64,000 bases of DNA, taken from NCBI GenBank assembly GCA_039801465.1, contig JBDRUT010000001.1, forward strand, positions 1 through 64,000, given 5' to 3'. The stretch comes from JAOABV01 sp039801465 (GTDB lineage: Bacteria; Hydrothermota; Tepidihabitantia; Tepidihabitantales; CAIPLT01). This document shows positions 43,711 to 52,463 of this stretch, piece by piece (position 1 is the first letter of the stretch; every line of letters starts with the position of its first letter). A program made the translations under genes and the position numbers. Below the pieces are notes generated by a model, which worked only from the letters and a program-made list of their open reading frames with translations, was not told the origin of the DNA and searched no databases.

Positions 43711-43749
43711 TCAATTATAACAATTTAATCTAAGATAATTATATTTTGA

Positions 43750-44343
43750 TTATTGAAACTCTTTTCTACCTTCAAATGCTTCTGAGATAGTTGTCTCGTC
43801 TGCTAAGTCTAAATCACTACCGATTGGCAGTCCTCGGGCAATCCGGGTTATTTTTATCCCCAATGGTTTTATCAATTTAAGTAAATAATGGGCAGTGGCT
43901 TCACCTTCACGGGTCGGATTAGTTGCAATTATAATTTCTGAGAATTTCTCTTTATTTAATCTTTGCAAAAGTTCTTTTATTTTTAATTCCTCTGGTCCGA
44001 TATCATCAATGGGTGAAAGGGCTCCACCTAAAACATGATACAGACCATTATATTTATGACTGCGCTCAATTGAAAGAATATCTGCTGGGTCTTCAACTAC
44101 ACATATCGTTGTTCGGTCGCGGTCAGTCGCATGACAAATCTCGCAGATTTCGTTTTCGGTTAGATTGAAACATATTGAACAGAAATGGAGTTTCTTTTTG
44201 GCTTCAATTATCGCTTGGGCTAATTTCTCAACTTCTTCAGTTTTGGTTTTTAAGAGATAGAAACTTATTCTCTGGGCAGTTTTACGACCAATACTCGGCA
44301 ATTTCATTAATTGTTCAATAAGATTATTAAGAACTTTTGTCAT
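43750..44343 (-). CDS. recR: recombination protein RecR
   Basis: 197 aa. HhH (LPSIGRKTAQRISFYLL), C4 zinc finger (FCSICFNLTENEICEIC), TOPRIM (VVEDPADILSIERS, ATNPTREGEATAHYL) and Walker-B-like C-terminus (TRIARGLPIGSDLDLAD). RecR acts with RecO/RecF to load RecA at gaps. Last in the classical dnaX-ybaB-recR order but separated from ybaB by 318 bp that contain a second recR start. Confidence 0.97.
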   Translation of the reverse strand: MTKVLNNLIEQLMKLPSIGRKTAQRISFYLLKTKTEEVEKLAQAIIEAKKKLHFCSICFNLTENEICEICHATDRDRTTICVVEDPADILSIERSHKYNGLYHVLGGALSPIDDIGPEELKIKELLQRLNKEKFSEIIIATNPTREGEATAHYLLKLIKPLGIKITRIARGLPIGSDLDLADETTISEAFEGRKEFQ

Positions 44344-44661
44344 TATCTAATTATCAAAAACGCCTGAAAATGATGAAAACTTGCGGAAGTTCAGTGATTT
44401 TATTAGCGAAAATTGATCTTCGTAGATTTCTTGTATCAAACTGATTAATTCGACAACAGGTCTTTAATTTCATTAATTGCTCAATAAGATTATTGAGGAC
44501 TTTTGTCATTATCTAATTATCAGAATGTTCTGAAAAGTTCCACACAACAGGAAAAAATTTAGATATTTCTGTAGTTGAGATAGGCTTTCGTTGAACACTC
44601 ATATTATATCTATCTATTAAAATCGACAACAGGTATCTATCATCGGTCAAATTTGTTTAGA
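44344..44661. other. spacer between ybaB and recR with duplicated recR leader
   Basis: 318 bp, unusually long for this operon. Apart from the recR 5'-end copy (44466-44522) it shows two CGACAACAGGT words (near 44453 and 44623) and otherwise AT-rich sequence without an ORF. Confidence 0.5.
44466..44522 (-). pseudogene. second, diverged copy of the recR 5' end
   Basis: The minus strand repeats GATAATTAGATAATG and the first 15 recR codons (MTKVLNNLIEQLMKL). Four codons differ from recR (GTT/GTC, CTT/CTC, GAA/GAG, TTG/TTA), all silent. Similarity ends after codon 15. It lies 160 bp upstream of the intact recR start. Confidence 0.85.
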
Positions 44662-44961
44662 TTATAATTGTGGAAATGGTGGTAGAGGAAATCCAATAAC
44701 CTTTTCAATCTCTTTTTGGACCTCTTGTTTTGCCTTATTTTTTGCTTCATTAACCGCAGCGACAATTAAATCTTGTAGCATTTCAATGTCTAAATCTTTT
44801 AACAGTTCGGGTTCAATTTTGATTGAGACGATATTGCCATAACCATCAGCAACTGCTTTTACCATATCGCCACCAGCAGATGCTTCGGCTTTGACATTTG
44901 CCATTGCTTGATTAATCGCTTCTTGAATTTTCGCGAGTTTCTTCAAGTCAAAGTTCATCAT
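44662..44961 (-). CDS. ybaB: YbaB/EbfC nucleoid-associated protein
   Basis: 99 aa. LKKLAKIQEAINQAMANVKA, GGDMVKAVADGYGNIVSIKIEPELL, and LIVAAVNEAKNKAKQEVQ follow the YbaB fold (DNA-binding tweezer dimer). Between dnaX (15 nt upstream) and recR, the standard arrangement. Confidence 0.96.
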   Translation of the reverse strand: MMNFDLKKLAKIQEAINQAMANVKAEASAGGDMVKAVADGYGNIVSIKIEPELLKDLDIEMLQDLIVAAVNEAKNKAKQEVQKEIEKVIGFPLPPFPQL

Positions 44962-44976
44962 ACTTTATTGTAATAT

Positions 44977-46656
44977 TTATTTAATTCTTCTTCCATCAGG
45001 AAAGATGGATTTAAAAATTGCTTCTGGGTCAATATGATTTGTATCGCCGGTTTGTGGGTTTGATTGTTCGGTCTCTAAATCCGTGGTTGGTTTTGAAGTT
45101 CGATTTTCAGTTGAAATAGTATCTTGAACACAGACCTGAGAAATTTGTAAGGTAATTCGTATCGGTTTTTTTAGTATCTCGGTTAATTTTTGCTCAATCA
45201 CCAATTTCTCTTGCTCAATAAAATCCTTGTGGGCAGAAGCGGTTTTCTTGTCCATAGTAAGTATCGCGGTATTATTCACAATTTTATCAATTAATACATT
45301 TTCCAGACAATTTGCTAAATATGGCCTTTGATTTTTCAACTCCGTAATTACACATTGCCATAAGATTGATAAATCCGACGAGTCAAAATCAGTATCAAGT
45401 TGCTCAGAAGCCTTGTCTCTATTAGACCTGCTTGTATCAGATGAGGATGGGAGTGAATTTGTATCAATTGGTTTTGAAGTTGATTCTGAGTTTTTCTTAT
45501 TTATCTTAGCGGTTTGGGGAATTTCTTTGGTAAAGTTAAAATTTGTCCCTGATTCAGAAATTCTGGATAAATTCATCAGACGCAAAGAGAGAATTTCAAA
45601 AAGAATCTTGGGTTCAGCACTTCTTTTTACATCGTTCTCGCTATCAGCAATCAATTTCATAATTGCTAACAACTTTTCCTGATTAATCTTTTTACTCTGT
45701 TCTACTAATTTCGGATAATCACCGGGAAGTATTGCCAGCATATGTTTTTTGACACCTAATTTTACCATCAATAACAGCCGAAAGTGCTCTAATAATCCCG
45801 AGAAAAACTCCATAAAATCGTAGCCGGTCGAAAAGATTTTATCGATGAATTCTAATATCTTTCGTTCCGCAGTGCTATCATTGGTCAAAATAAGGTCTGT
45901 ATATTCAAAGAAAACTGATGAAGAGATAATGCCTAAGAGGTCTTCGACATCTTTTAGTTCAATGCCTTCAGGTTTATAGGCTCGTAATTGGTCAAGAATG
46001 CTTTCTGCATCGCGGATTGAACCATCTGCCCGTTTACCAATTGCATATAACGATTCTTCGCTGATTTTAATTTTTTCTTTTTCGGCAATCCATTGTAAGC
46101 GCTTGACAATATCTTCAACTGTTGCGCGGTGAAAATCAAATCTTTGACAACGGGAAAGAATTGTGCTTGGCACTTTGTGGGGTGCAGTGGTTGCAAAGAT
46201 AAATTTGACATGTTTGGGCGGCTCCTCTAAGGTTTTAAGTAAGGCATTAAATGCTTGTTCAGTTAACATATGTACTTCATCAATAATATAAATTTTATAA
46301 GGACAGGAGGTTGGTAGATATTTTATGTTTTCCCGTAATTCCCGAATCTGGTCAATACCGCGATTCGAGGCACCGTCAATCTCAATGACATCTAAACTTT
46401 GAGAATTGGTAATTTCTTGACAGACTGAGCATTTTTGACAGGGTGTTAAAGTCGGTCCATTAACACAATTTAAACTTTTGGCCAAGATGCGAGCAGTGGT
46501 TGTCTTGCCGACACCACGTGGACCAGCAAAAAGATAAGCATGAGCAACTCGGTTATCTTTTATTGCTTTTTTTAATGTAGTCTTAATGTGTTCTTGAATC
46601 CATAATTCATCCAGCGTTTGTGGACGATACTTTAACGGTAAAACCTGATAATCCAT
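44977..46656 (-). CDS. dnaX: DNA polymerase III subunit gamma/tau
   Basis: 559 aa. Clamp-loader AAA+ domain 1-~230: LKYRPQTLDELWIQEHIK, Walker A GPRGVGKTTTARILAKSLNC, zinc motif CVNGPTLTPCQKCSVC, Walker B IYIIDEVHML, SRC in LSRCQRFDF. Domain III to ~370, then a Ser/Thr/Asn-rich linker and a tau-like C-terminal domain (~440-520). No obvious A7-type slippage site for a gamma product was seen. Confidence 0.96.
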   Translation of the reverse strand: MDYQVLPLKYRPQTLDELWIQEHIKTTLKKAIKDNRVAHAYLFAGPRGVGKTTTARILAKSLNCVNGPTLTPCQKCSVCQEITNSQSLDVIEIDGASNRGIDQIRELRENIKYLPTSCPYKIYIIDEVHMLTEQAFNALLKTLEEPPKHVKFIFATTAPHKVPSTILSRCQRFDFHRATVEDIVKRLQWIAEKEKIKISEESLYAIGKRADGSIRDAESILDQLRAYKPEGIELKDVEDLLGIISSSVFFEYTDLILTNDSTAERKILEFIDKIFSTGYDFMEFFSGLLEHFRLLLMVKLGVKKHMLAILPGDYPKLVEQSKKINQEKLLAIMKLIADSENDVKRSAEPKILFEILSLRLMNLSRISESGTNFNFTKEIPQTAKINKKNSESTSKPIDTNSLPSSSDTSRSNRDKASEQLDTDFDSSDLSILWQCVITELKNQRPYLANCLENVLIDKIVNNTAILTMDKKTASAHKDFIEQEKLVIEQKLTEILKKPIRITLQISQVCVQDTISTENRTSKPTTDLETEQSNPQTGDTNHIDPEAIFKSIFPDGRRIK

Positions 46657-46688
46657 TTGATAATTAACTAATTAACAATGACTATACT

Positions 46689-46746
46689 AATAACATAAAC
46701 GGTTGTGCAGCAAATTCGCATTCGCAAAATATACCAATAACATAAA

Positions 46747-46776
<30 letters not shown>
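46689..46776. repeat. direct repeat: second copy of the SRP RNA 3' end
   Basis: A ~41-bp sequence starting AATAACATAAACGGT occurs at 46689-46729 and 46736-46776 with a single difference. The inner copy is the true 3' end of the SRP RNA (its GCACGACC pairs exactly with the 5' end); the outer copy carries GCACAACC, which would pair less well. Confidence 0.85.
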
Positions 46777-47020
<244 letters not shown>

Positions 47021-47117
47021 AAAGTTGCTCTTCATTTCTTATTGTTTGAACTGTGCGGGTTCCGGAAAGTTGTTCTTCTTCATCTTTTATCTTATTGTTT
47101 GAACTGTGCAGGTTCTG
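47021..47117 (-). repeat. tandem copy of the substrate-binding-protein gene 3' end
   Basis: The last codons of the gene ending at 47092 (PEPAQFKQ-stop) plus the following GATGAAGA...CAACTTT occupy 47117-47066. A second version, also reading PEPAQFKQ-stop but with CCG and CCC for CCA and CCT, occupies 47065-47021 and abuts the SRP RNA 5' end. Both codon differences are silent. Confidence 0.85.
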
Positions 47118-48063
47118 GAAATAACAATTGAATATCAAAGGCATTACTTAATACACCGGCTTCTACCATCTTGCTCATCAAAGTAATCACTGTGCCTTTA
47201 TTGATCTCAACTAATTTCTGAAATTGTGGCAAGTAGATGTTCTGATAGATGTCCGGGTCTAAATTATAGAATTTCAAAAACATTTTACGCGACTCTTCAA
47301 CATTGGCGTCAGCAAAAGCAACTGTGCCGTCAAGCAGAGTTTTTAATTTTGTTGCAATCCTTCTCTGTTTTTTTATTAAATCATTAGTTATTGTGTATGC
47401 TGAACCGGGAAATGGCGCAACAATGTTTTTCGGTAGAATTGCGTCAGCTAATATCGTCATTCCTTGATTTAAAGCCGAAGTGCGTTCTGGTTCTAAAACC
47501 AAGATTGCATCAAGTTGATTTTGACTTAATGCGGACACTAATGCGGAATTAGACATTTCCACTAATTTAATTTCGGTCTCTTTTATTCCTAATTGCTTTA
47601 ACAACACCGGTATCAGTTCTGCCAATTGTGGTGGATAACCCAATCTTTTATTCTTTAGGTCTTTGAGGTCTTTAATCTTAGTCTTGTTCGCAGGGTTAAT
47701 AAAGATTGCATCAATTGGAATTGAAACACGGAATTCAACTGAGGTTAATACTTTGAAAGAGTCTGATGACATTGTAACTTGTTTAAGTAAAGTAGCGAAA
47801 GGCGTAATCGCACATTGAATTTTTCCTGAAGACAGGTCGGCTAACATTGTTTTTGGGTTAGGATAATAGACAAATTCCGGAATAATCCGTTCGTTTTGAA
47901 AAAAATTCTTTTCTTGAGTTACAACAAAGACAGTTGAACTGACCGTGCTATCACAACCGATTTTGACCGTAATCGGACGACTTTCTTGCCATTGCGGATA
48001 GACAACAATAAATACTAAGACTAATGCTAAAATTACGATAATGACATTAAGTAATTTTGTCAT
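47092..48063 (-). CDS. NMT1/THI5-like ABC substrate-binding protein (orphan)
   Basis: 323 aa. N-terminal membrane anchor or uncleaved signal (5-25, no lipobox), then a type II periplasmic-binding fold: ITVKIGCDSTVSSTVFVV, PNPKTMLADLSSGKIQCAI, LKDLKNKRLGYPPQLAELI, LSQNQLDAILVLEPERTSAL. This resembles SsuA/TauA/ThiY proteins that bind sulfonates, pyrimidine precursors or similar. No permease or ATPase gene is nearby, so the partner transporter is elsewhere or it serves as a sensor. The ligand cannot be told. Confidence 0.75.
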   Translation of the reverse strand: MTKLLNVIIVILALVLVFIVVYPQWQESRPITVKIGCDSTVSSTVFVVTQEKNFFQNERIIPEFVYYPNPKTMLADLSSGKIQCAITPFATLLKQVTMSSDSFKVLTSVEFRVSIPIDAIFINPANKTKIKDLKDLKNKRLGYPPQLAELIPVLLKQLGIKETEIKLVEMSNSALVSALSQNQLDAILVLEPERTSALNQGMTILADAILPKNIVAPFPGSAYTITNDLIKKQRRIATKLKTLLDGTVAFADANVEESRKMFLKFYNLDPDIYQNIYLPQFQKLVEINKGTVITLMSKMVEAGVLSNAFDIQLLFPEPAQFKQ

Positions 48064-48131
48064 AATTCACCTCACAGACACTGGCATATTGCCCGTAGCA
48101 TTTAGCCAATAGCCATATGTCATTAACAGTT

Positions 48132-48300
48132 TCCTATGGTTGCTTTTTAATTTTCTCTGCTTCTTGTAAGAGAGAAACGCGGTTGTTAGAGTTAATTCCC
48201 TTAAGAGCAGCACTGCATAGACAAGTTCTAAATATGCGCCTAATTCTCTTTTGTGTAATATCTCATAGGCTTTTTTCTGGTCACCTTTTTTCCGATAAAA
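48132..48300 (-). pseudogene. broken second copy of the TPR gene 3' end
   Basis: Two blocks match the end of the TPR gene at 48331: 48300-48253 (YRKKGDQKKAYEIL versus YREKGDQKKAYEIL) and 48172-48132 (LLQEAEKIKKQP-stop versus ILQEAERIKKQP-stop). An 80-bp unrelated segment (48252-48173) splits them. Differences are silent or conservative (GGC/GGT, ATT/ATA, AAG/AAA; E/K, R/K). An 83-aa ORF across it is not a real gene. Confidence 0.75.
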
Positions 48301-48330
48301 GAAGTGCGTTTTTTGCATCTTAAATTTTCC

Positions 48331-49839
48331 CTATGGTTGTTTTTTTATGCGCTCTGCTTCTTGTAATATCTCATAGGCTTTTTTCTGGTCGCCTTTTTCC
48401 CGATAACAAACCGCTAAGTTTCTGTAAGCTGATTGATTCTTCGGATTTAAGGCTAAAACCGTATTAAACGAGACAATCGCATCATCATATTTCTTAAGAT
48501 TAGTTTGAACCGCACCATAAAACAACATTAACTCTTCAACCGCAACTGGGTCTAAAGCGCTGATAAAAATCTTATTTAGATTAGATGCCAATTCAGTTGG
48601 TGTCTGGTTTTTAAGTGTTGGAAAATACAGATACCAATAACCCGTCTTAAATGTCTTCTTGTCCACAAATTCTTGTTCAACATCTTTAATCATTTCTGCG
48701 GAAAGCTCCCAATAACCTTTTTTCATATCATCAACTTTAGCAATCAGGTCTTTGGCTAAATTTTCTTTTAATTGGGCTAAGGGCAATAATGCCAATTGTG
48801 ATATTGTGCCAAAAGTCTTTTCTGCCTCAGCATCTGCGCCTGAACGATATTGGGTAAATCCTAAATTAAATAACGCATCATAGTCTAAGGGATTATATCG
48901 GAGTACTTCGTTGAAATAATTTTGCGCTCTCGTAAGATATGGCTTCTGCAAGGCTTCTGAAGTAAATGTATTGGCTTTTTGCAAGGCAGAAGAGCCCGCA
49001 TAAAAATAGCTATTACTGAGTAAATTCATTATCAGATAAACTTCATTACTCATTCCTGCCAGTTTAGTCATTTTAGACTTTGCTTTTAAGGTATCCGCAA
49101 TATAAGTCTCGAGTTGTTTTGTGCCCCGAAGTTCTGACAATCTAAATAAGACCGATTCGGCTTTAGGAGTATCAATTTTCAATTCCATACCTAACAGGTC
49201 TTTTGCTTTTTGTAGACTGTTGGTAAACTGATCGACCGATTTTTCATAATAGAATAGAGAAGAATCCCAATTTTGTTTTTTGAAGAAATACTTACCCAAG
49301 ATGACATTAATTTGGGGATTTAACGAATCTAAACTAAAGAGTTTATCCGCAATCTCTTTAATTTTAGTAATGCTGTCGACTGTTCCATAAACTTGGGCTA
49401 ATTGTAAATAACCTTGAATATTTTTCGGATCAGACTCAGTTGCTCGGGTAAAATATTTAATTGCTCGGTTATAATCACCATTTTGATTCATAATATTGCC
49501 GGCACGAGTAAAGGCATTAAATACCGAATACTGAATATTATCATCTTTAAGCATCTTCTCAACATATTCTGGAGCATCGGTAAAACAAGTATCAAAATTT
49601 TCTGCGGCATCAATCGGTTTTGCCATTTTTTCTAAACTTAGGGCTAACCAGAATCGGGCTTCAGGATTATTTGGATAATTTTTCAATGCTTCTTGGAACT
49701 GTTGCAATGCCCGTTCATATCTACCACTTTGAAAATGAATTCTGCCACCGCGTAAAAGTGCATCTAAAGGCGTTGCGCAATATGCCCAACTAAAAAATGC
49801 AATAAATAAAAGACCAAAAAGCCCTTGTATAGATTTCAT
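48331..49839 (-). CDS. secreted tetratricopeptide-repeat protein
   Basis: 502 aa from the ATG at 49839, chosen because GGAGG lies 6 nt upstream; an earlier in-frame ATG at 49878 would add 13 residues before the signal peptide. Signal peptide MKSIQGLFGLLFIAFFSWAYCA. TPR motifs near residues 30-95 (ARFWLALSLEKMAKPIDAAE), 110-175 (NGDYNRAIKYFTRATESDP), 190-220, 320-350 (NPLDYDALFNLGFTQYRSG) and 440-500 (KYDDAIVSFNTVLALNPKN). Periplasmic scaffold or assembly factor; partner unknown. Its 3' end is echoed downstream. Confidence 0.82.
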   Translation of the reverse strand: MKSIQGLFGLLFIAFFSWAYCATPLDALLRGGRIHFQSGRYERALQQFQEALKNYPNNPEARFWLALSLEKMAKPIDAAENFDTCFTDAPEYVEKMLKDDNIQYSVFNAFTRAGNIMNQNGDYNRAIKYFTRATESDPKNIQGYLQLAQVYGTVDSITKIKEIADKLFSLDSLNPQINVILGKYFFKKQNWDSSLFYYEKSVDQFTNSLQKAKDLLGMELKIDTPKAESVLFRLSELRGTKQLETYIADTLKAKSKMTKLAGMSNEVYLIMNLLSNSYFYAGSSALQKANTFTSEALQKPYLTRAQNYFNEVLRYNPLDYDALFNLGFTQYRSGADAEAEKTFGTISQLALLPLAQLKENLAKDLIAKVDDMKKGYWELSAEMIKDVEQEFVDKKTFKTGYWYLYFPTLKNQTPTELASNLNKIFISALDPVAVEELMLFYGAVQTNLKKYDDAIVSFNTVLALNPKNQSAYRNLAVCYREKGDQKKAYEILQEAERIKKQP

Positions 49840-49969
49840 TAACGCCTCCATCAAATAGACATTAACTTTTTGCACCATTTAATCATATGTCTTCTAATAA
49901 ACAAAATAAAATCGTAAATATCATTTATTTAATGATGCTTTATAAATTTACAGATACCAAATTAACATT

Positions 49970-49997
49970 ATTATAATTAATTTATAATCTATGTCAA
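49970..49997 (-). promoter_or_regulatory. promoter of the TPR gene
   Basis: On the minus strand TTGACA (49997-49992), 16-bp spacer, TATAAT (49975-49970); both boxes are perfect. Leader of ~125 nt to the ATG at 49839. Confidence 0.7.
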
Positions 49998-50253
49998 CCA
50001 TATCGTCTGAGACCGATTGTCCCAATATGGCAAACCAAATATGGAAAAAGCCATCAGCCAGTAGCAAATAGCCATCAAGACTCACTAATATTCACTATTG
50101 TTTTGCTGAACTATTATAGTTGTTGAAATTAAATCTTTTGTAGAAACCTCAGAAAAAAATCTTTTTGATTGATTACAATGTTGGAATATCAATGGGTTTA
50201 TCGATGGTATGGCTAAAGAAATTGCAGAATCAAAATTTTGTTAAAAATCTCGT
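49998..50253. other. gene-free remainder of the htpX-TPR spacer
   Basis: No ORF or hairpin of note. It holds a low-complexity stretch of GCCATCAGCCAGTAGC / AAATAGCCATCA words (50057-50090), similar words (TAGCCAATAGCCAT) recurring near 48101-48115; possibly a decayed short repeat. Confidence 0.35.
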
Positions 50254-51159
50254 TTATATTTGTAATTGCTTTAGCCGCTGAATACGTTTTTCTAAAGGTG
50301 GATGGGTGGCAAAAAGATTAGAAATAGACACCCGGTCAGCACCAAAAGGATTAGCAATGAAAAGATGCGCAGTAGCATCTGAAGCAGTTCTTAATTTACC
50401 ATGATAGTTTCCAATTTTGGCTAAAGCAGAAGCCAATCCATCTGGATAACGAAGCAAATAAGCACCAGATGCATCAGCAAGATATTCTCGCTCCCGAGAT
50501 ATTGCTGCGCGAATTAATAGCACTAATATTGGGGCAACAATTGCTAAAGCAATGCCTAATATAATTAAGAGTCCACCAACACCACCGCGTCGCTCCCGGT
50601 CTCGGCTTCGAGGCATAAAGAACATTGAGCGTAAAAAGATGTCGCGAAATAAAATAATCAAACCGCCGATAATTGCGGCAATCGTCATAATCAAAATATC
50701 ATAATTTCGGATATGAGAAATCTCATGCGCAATAACACCTTGGAGTTCTTCGCGATTCATCATAGATAAAAGACCAGTAGTTACTGCAACCGAAGCATTT
50801 TGCGGATTACGACCTGTGGCAAAAGCATTAGGCATTGGGTCATTAATAATATACACCTTAGGTTTTGGAATACCGGCAGCAATTGAGCATTCTTCAACCA
50901 CATTGTGTAATTGATAATATTCATCCAAGGAAGCCGGTTGTGCACCAGAAAATGCCAAAGCAATTTTATCAGAATTGTAGTATAAGAGCAAATTGTAAAA
51001 GACGATAAACAAACCAAAAAAGACATAACCCGCAGTTCCCCAATGGAAGACCTGAACCAAGATATAGCCGACTAAACCTAAAATTAAACTAAAAAGGGCA
51101 ATAAAAAGACCAGTCTTAATCTTATTCTTATGAATTAAATCGTATAAGGTCTGCTTCAT
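50254..51159 (-). CDS. htpX: HtpX zinc metalloprotease (peptidase M48)
   Basis: 301 aa. Two N-terminal membrane helices (about 18-60), zinc motif HEISHIRNYD (HExxH), helices at ~155-175 and ~195-215, and the third ligand Glu in EREYLADASGAYL. The MPNAFATG and THPPLEKRIQRL motifs are HtpX-typical. Cleaves misfolded membrane proteins. Next to lemA, a frequent neighbour. Its start is echoed 90 bp upstream. Confidence 0.95.
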   Translation of the reverse strand: MKQTLYDLIHKNKIKTGLFIALFSLILGLVGYILVQVFHWGTAGYVFFGLFIVFYNLLLYYNSDKIALAFSGAQPASLDEYYQLHNVVEECSIAAGIPKPKVYIINDPMPNAFATGRNPQNASVAVTTGLLSMMNREELQGVIAHEISHIRNYDILIMTIAAIIGGLIILFRDIFLRSMFFMPRSRDRERRGGVGGLLIILGIALAIVAPILVLLIRAAISREREYLADASGAYLLRYPDGLASALAKIGNYHGKLRTASDATAHLFIANPFGADRVSISNLFATHPPLEKRIQRLKQLQI

Positions 51160-51206
51160 ATAGCTTTAGTCCTAAATCATTAGTTAATATTAAATTTGCT
51201 TTCTCC

Positions 51207-51294
51207 TAATCTTATTCTTATGAATTAAATCATATAAGGTCTGCTTCATATAGCTTTGGTCCTAAATCATTAATTAATACAAATTTTCTTTCTC
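51207..51294 (-). pseudogene. second copy of the htpX 5' end and leader
   Basis: An ~88-bp segment containing the htpX leader and first 14 codons (MKQTLYDLIHKNKI) recurs with a 90-bp period. In the coding part the only difference up to codon 14 is TAC/TAT, silent. The copy's ATG is at 51249. This is the best conserved of the gene-end copies. Confidence 0.88.
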
Positions 51295-51415
51295 ATGTGG
51301 TCCATTGTCAAGTACTGGTTTATAGCACTATAGCACAATATATTCTACCTTTGAACTTTTGTTTCTTTCTTTGCCTTCAGTGTTTCCTTGGACACTTTTT
51401 TAGAGACTTTGTGTC

Positions 51416-51964
51416 TTATTTAGTAAAAGATACTTTTACTGGTTCTTTTTCTGCTTCAGGAATCGTATAGAACTCTTCGGGCTTAAAACGGAAAATTGCG
51501 GCAACAATATTTGAAGGAAACCGCTCAATTGTGATTTTGTATGCCATTGCCTCGTCATTATAAAACTGACGGGCAAAAGCAATCTTATTTTCGGTTGCAG
51601 AAAGTTCTTCTTGCAGTCTCAAGAAATTTTCATTGGCTTTAAGATTAGGATAGTTTTCTGCAACAGCAAAAAGCGATTTTAAGGTTTCCGAAAGCATATT
51701 GTTGGCTTTAGCCGTCTCACCAACAGTTTTAGCAGAGAGCGCTTGTGCACGCGCTTGGGTAACTTTTTCAAATAATTCTCGTTCGTGTTGAGCATAACCT
51801 TTAACCGTTTCCACCAAATTAGGAATTAAATCATAACGACGCTTTAACTGAACATCAATTTGCGCCCAGGCATTCTTTACTCGATTCTTTCGACTAACTA
51901 AGATATTATAGTTACTAACTAACCAAATAACAATAATCGCAACAACTATCAGAACAATAATCAT
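51416..51964 (-). CDS. lemA: LemA family protein
   Basis: 182 aa. One membrane helix (2-20, VLIVVAIIVIWLVSNYNILV), then a LemA helical bundle: RVKNAWAQIDVQLKRRYDLIPNLVETVKGY, ENYPNLKANENFLRLQEELS (shown by parts), NDEAMAYKITIERFPSNIVA. Function is unclear; often paired with HtpX. GGAG precedes the ATG. Confidence 0.93.
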   Translation of the reverse strand: MIIVLIVVAIIVIWLVSNYNILVSRKNRVKNAWAQIDVQLKRRYDLIPNLVETVKGYAQHERELFEKVTQARAQALSAKTVGETAKANNMLSETLKSLFAVAENYPNLKANENFLRLQEELSATENKIAFARQFYNDEAMAYKITIERFPSNIVAAIFRFKPEEFYTIPEAEKEPVKVSFTK

Positions 51965-52017
51965 AATTCACTCCTTATGCCGATATTACGGCTTTGAAAG
52001 ATTATCTAAGATTATTA

Positions 52018-52046
52018 ATAATACTTCTTATTATGGAACTTGTCAA
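52018..52046 (-). promoter_or_regulatory. promoter of lemA
   Basis: Minus strand TTGACA (52046-52041), 17-bp spacer, TATTAT (52023-52018). About 45 nt of leader before the lemA ATG at 51964. Confidence 0.7.
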
Positions 52047-52189
52047 CATTTGACAACCGAGACGATTTTTGATAATGTCTTGATTTCACAGATGTTTTAG
52101 CAATACTTGCGATTTCTCAATCGTTGTAATCATTCTTTTAATCACTGCAATCAATGAAAGCGATCTTCCCGATTTACCAAAAGTCAGAC

Positions 52190-52217
52190 TTGACAAATTC
52201 TTAATTTTTCATATAAT
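52190..52217 (+). promoter_or_regulatory. strong promoter reading into the gene-poor region
   Basis: TTGACA (52190-52195), 16-bp spacer, TATAAT (52212-52217), both perfect. No good protein gene follows for 1.3 kb, so it may drive a noncoding RNA or a decayed gene. Confidence 0.6.
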
Positions 52218-52340
52218 ATATGTGTATATATACATATGATGTTTCAAATGTTGTTGGTTCTTTAGTAGTTGTGTGACCGCGAATTGGCTTAAGCGGGTTA
52301 ATTTTGGCTTATCTAATGCATGTTGTATTAATTGTTTGGG

Positions 52341-52463
52341 ATGAAACTAATGAAGTTAGTTTTGGCGGTGATGACTGAGTATGAAGCGGATAAAAAGCGT
52401 CTGGTTGCTGTGGGGGTGCAGTGTTGGTACAGATTTGGCATCATTCCCTACTCAGTCTATTAA
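52341..52463 (+). CDS. small ORF (40 aa, doubtful)
   Basis: About 115 nt after the promoter at 52190-52217, with TTTGGG before the ATG. MKLMKLVLAVMTEYEADKKR... ends ...IIPYSVY. No family known. The surrounding sequence is less AT-rich than true intergenic DNA here, so this may be a small protein or part of an RNA. Confidence 0.2.
   Translation: MKLMKLVLAVMTEYEADKKRLVAVGVQCWYRFGIIPYSVY

Noticed and set aside
48067..48318. 83-aa protein gene on the minus strand
   Set aside because: It is built from the broken echo of the TPR gene end plus 80 bp of unrelated sequence; no ribosome site.
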